Of a stretch of 46,272 bases of DNA, positions 43,796-46,272 are shown one piece after another (positions within the stretch are counted from its first letter, which is position 1; every line of letters begins with the position of its first letter). Source of the stretch: Burkholderiaceae bacterium (GTDB taxonomy: Bacteria; Pseudomonadota; Gammaproteobacteria; Burkholderiales; Burkholderiaceae_C); the NCBI GenBank assembly GCA_017856435.1, contig JAFMFB010000018.1, positions 1 through 46,272 on the forward strand. The letters are read 5' to 3'. A program made the position numbers and the translations under genes. The notes beneath the pieces were generated by a model. The model did no database searches. It was not told the DNA's origin and saw nothing but the letters and a program-made list of their open reading frames with translations.

Positions 43796-46072
43796 TTACT
43801 GCTTCACGCAATCGGCAAAATAGTGCCTCTTACCATCTTCACTGACAACTTCAACCAGTCCGTGGATGTCTGTCTCAAACCCCGGGCACTTGGTATTGAA
43901 CTCGCGTGAGAACTTCAGGTAGTCAACGATCTTCTTGTTGAAGACTTCTCCTGGGATCAGCAAAGGAATGCCCGGAGGATACGGCGTAACCAACCCCACG
44001 GTGACACGACCTTCCAGATCATCAATGGACACCCGCTCGGTGGTTCGGTGGGCAATATGCGCATAAGCATCGCTGGGTTTCATGGCAGGCATCAGTTCGC
44101 TCAAGTACATCTCCGTCGTTAATCTTGCGACGTCATACTGGGCATACATTTCGTGTACAAATTGACAAAGGTCGCGTAAGCCCATGCGCTCATAGCGAGG
44201 ATACTTCTGACAGAATTCCGGCAAGATTCGCCACATCGGATGATTCCGGTCATAGTCATCCTTGAATTGTTGTAGGGCGGTCACCAAGGTGTTCCAGCGG
44301 CCTTTGGTGATGCCGATAGTAAACATGATGAAAAAGCTGTAGAGGCCGGTCTTTTCGACAACCACCCCATGCTCGGCAAGAAACTTGGTCACGATTGAGG
44401 CCGGGATTCCAGTTTTGTCAAATTTTCCGTCCAGATTCAGTCCCGGCGTGACAATGGTGGCCTTGATTGGATCAAGCATGTTGAAGCCATCGGCCAGTTG
44501 GCCAAAACCATGCCACTTGCTTCCATTCTTGATGCTTCGACCATCGCTGCGGATGATCCAGTCTTCCGCCTTGCCCAGCCCATCGCTAGTCTGAATTTCC
44601 GGACCCCAGACCTTGAACCACCAATCCTTGCCATAGTCGGCATCAACCTTGCGCATGGCCCGTCTGAAATTCAGGCACTCTGTAATGCTCTCTTCCACCA
44701 GCGCGGTTCCACCCGGGGGTTCCATCATGGCGGCTGCCACGTCGCAACTGGCGATGATGCTGTACTGGGGTGATGTACTGGTATGCATCAAGTAGGCTTC
44801 ATTGAAAAGATGCTTGTCCAGTTTGGTGTTCTGTGAATCTTGCACCAGCACGTGGCTGGCCTGGCTGATGCCAGCCAGCAATTTGTGGATGGACTGAGTG
44901 GCATAGACCACGCTGTTCTTGGGGCGAACACGTTTCTTGCCCATCGCGTGGTAAGCACCATAAAACGGGTGAAAAGCTGCATGGGGCAGCCAAGCTTCGT
45001 CGAAGTGTAGGTTGTCCACATAACCATCCAGCATGTTCTTGATGGTTTCTGTGTTGTACAAGACACCGTCATAAGTGGATTGGGTCAGCGTCAGGATTCT
45101 GGGCTTGATGGTCTCAGTATTGATGCCCTTCAATAGCGGGTTTGCCTTGATTTTGGCCTGGATCTTGGAAGGTTCAAACTCCTCTTTGGGAATCGGGCCG
45201 ATGATCCCATAGTGATTGCGAGTCGGCTTTAGAAACACCGGGATAGATCCCGTCATGATGATGCTGTGCAGCACTGATTTGTGGCAGTTTCGATCAACCA
45301 CCACCACATCACCCGGCGCCACCGTGTGGTGCCACACCATCTTGTTGGAAGTACTGGTTCCGTTGGTCACAAAGAAACAGTGATCGGCATTGAATATACG
45401 AGCCGCATTGCGCTCACTTTCACCGACAGCACCATTGTGATCCAGCAACTGCCCCAATTCCTCGACAGCATTGCAGACGTCGGCTCTGAGCATGTTCTCA
45501 CCAAAGAACTGGTGAAACATCTGACCCACCGGGCTTTTCAGAAACGCTACCCCGCCGGAATGCCCCGGGCAATGCCATGAATAGGAACCATCTTCGGCGT
45601 AATCCAAGAGGGCCTTGAAGAAAGGCGGTTGCAATCCTTCCAAGTAGCTCTTCGCCTCCCGGATGATGTGCCGCGCAACAAACTCAGGCGTATCTTCAAA
45701 CATGTGAATAAAGCCGTGCAACTCCCTGAGAATGTCATTGGGGAGGTGGTGACTGGTCTTGGTTTCACCGTAGATGTAGAGAGGAACGTCCGCATTTCTA
45801 AAGCGAACCTCTGCGATGAAATTTCGCAGATTGACAACAGCCGGGCCCAAGTCCGGGTCGGAGGTGAACTCTTCATCGTCGATCGAAAGGATGAAGGCAC
45901 TGGCCCGGCTTTGCTGTTGAGCAAACTGAGACAGGTCTCCATAGCTGGTCACGCCCAACACCTCAAAGCCTTCAGCTTCAATGGCTTGAGCCAGCGAACG
46001 AATACTCAGCCCGGAAGTATTTTCAGAGCGGAAATCCTCATCAATAATGACGATGGGAAAGCGAAACTTCAT
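43796..46072 (-). CDS. PLP-dependent Orn/Lys/Arg decarboxylase, large type
   Basis: A 758-residue fold-type I decarboxylase of the biodegradative group. It has a receiver-like 'wing' domain at about 1-130, then the PLP domain with HCPGHSGG, the cofactor-contacting LHFDEAW and the Schiff-base lysine K397 in QSIHKLLAG. The C-terminal domain contains TPYPPGIPLLIPGE. Motifs do not let me decide between arginine, lysine and ornithine as substrate. No antiporter gene lies beside it in the window, unlike many acid-resistance pairs. GGAG is six bases before the ATG. Confidence 0.9.
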   Translation of the reverse strand: MKFRFPIVIIDEDFRSENTSGLSIRSLAQAIEAEGFEVLGVTSYGDLSQFAQQQSRASAFILSIDDEEFTSDPDLGPAVVNLRNFIAEVRFRNADVPLYIYGETKTSHHLPNDILRELHGFIHMFEDTPEFVARHIIREAKSYLEGLQPPFFKALLDYAEDGSYSWHCPGHSGGVAFLKSPVGQMFHQFFGENMLRADVCNAVEELGQLLDHNGAVGESERNAARIFNADHCFFVTNGTSTSNKMVWHHTVAPGDVVVVDRNCHKSVLHSIIMTGSIPVFLKPTRNHYGIIGPIPKEEFEPSKIQAKIKANPLLKGINTETIKPRILTLTQSTYDGVLYNTETIKNMLDGYVDNLHFDEAWLPHAAFHPFYGAYHAMGKKRVRPKNSVVYATQSIHKLLAGISQASHVLVQDSQNTKLDKHLFNEAYLMHTSTSPQYSIIASCDVAAAMMEPPGGTALVEESITECLNFRRAMRKVDADYGKDWWFKVWGPEIQTSDGLGKAEDWIIRSDGRSIKNGSKWHGFGQLADGFNMLDPIKATIVTPGLNLDGKFDKTGIPASIVTKFLAEHGVVVEKTGLYSFFIMFTIGITKGRWNTLVTALQQFKDDYDRNHPMWRILPEFCQKYPRYERMGLRDLCQFVHEMYAQYDVARLTTEMYLSELMPAMKPSDAYAHIAHRTTERVSIDDLEGRVTVGLVTPYPPGIPLLIPGEVFNKKIVDYLKFSREFNTKCPGFETDIHGLVEVVSEDGKRHYFADCVKQ

Positions 46073-46272
46073 CAGGAACTCCAGCCAAGCACGCAGTTAA
46101 ACAAAAACAGGCCCGAAGTTTAAGGATTTCTAGCTATCAGAGCTTGTCATGACTCAATTTGAGACCGCAAGTGTGGTGCTTGTACCACTTTTTGTCTTTA
46201 GCAACCGGTTTCAGGAAGAGCCAAAGAGCCTGCGGATGCATATAGGGGTTCGCTGAGTGGGCTGCTAGAAAT
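46073..46272. other. Upstream region of the decarboxylase, no gene seen
   Basis: This 200-bp end piece should contain the decarboxylase promoter on the minus strand, but I see no strong -35/-10 pair. A small GTGGT/ACCAC stem followed by five T lies on the plus strand at 46173-46193 with no gene before it in the window. Confidence 0.4.

Noticed and set aside
46173-46193. Stem GTGGT/ACCAC followed by five T as a terminator
   Set aside because: The stem has only five base pairs and no plus-strand gene precedes it in the window; left as a note in the intergenic entry.
1-46272. CRISPR arrays, insertion sequences, phage or integrase genes
   Set aside because: No regularly spaced repeats, transposase-like frames or terminal inverted repeats were seen on either strand; all major frames are accounted for by ordinary chromosomal genes.

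Overview
The window looks like a chromosomal segment from a betaproteobacterium, most likely order Burkholderiales. I infer this from gene order and families: yggX/argA/hrpA close together, ygfZ divergent from mltG-tmk-holB-tatD-ankyrin, yejABEF divergent from fabI, a rimP-nusA-infB-rbfA-truB-typA operon, and a Bug/TctC-type solute receptor. The sequence is moderately GC-rich and nearly all coding. I see no phage, insertion sequence, CRISPR array or integrase. The genus cannot be decided from the sequence alone.

Layout. 1-53: 3'-truncated tRNA-Asn, minus strand. 105-4242: thiamine region, with thiO-thiS-thiG-thiE on the minus strand, thiD on the plus strand, and a minus-strand TPP riboswitch beyond the 3' end of thiD. 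4294-7932: minus-strand run yggX, mnmC, 7Fe ferredoxin, ferredoxin-NADP reductase. 8012-11325: plus-strand dsbB, then a small catabolic-looking set (DapA-superfamily lyase, Bug receptor, alpha/beta hydrolase). 11421-16866: argA (minus) and hrpA (plus), divergent. 16974-17880: Tat-type Rieske protein with a coupled 66-residue protein. 18088-19227: RpiR-family regulator followed by the C-terminal remnant of a TRAP-transporter permease. 19415-20290: thioesterase-acetyltransferase fusion. 20361-25453: ygfZ (minus), then mltG, tmk, holB, tatD and an ankyrin protein (plus). 25540-28786: minus-strand MFS transporter, 3-hydroxyisobutyryl-CoA hydrolase-like protein and EamA transporter. 28833-37000: minus-strand translation/transcription operon rimP-nusA-infB-rbfA-truB-typA. 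37101-42881: minus-strand yejABEF peptide/microcin C-type ABC importer. 42933-43730: fabI. 43796-46072: large PLP-dependent basic amino acid decarboxylase.

How the parts work together. ThiO, ThiS and ThiG make the thiazole half of thiamine, ThiD phosphorylates the pyrimidine half, and ThiE joins them. The riboswitch points at thiOSGE but is separated from it by thiD in the opposite orientation. Its transcript would therefore run about 830 nt antisense to thiD before reaching thiO, a non-contiguous operon arrangement. This is the observation I rate highest. Other points of interest are a MnmC with a shortened, motif-less methyltransferase half, a Rieske protein with an unusually long spacer between its ligand pairs, the TRAP/DUF3394 remnant, the thioesterase-GNAT fusion, and an intrinsic terminator just upstream of rimP that could act as an attenuator.
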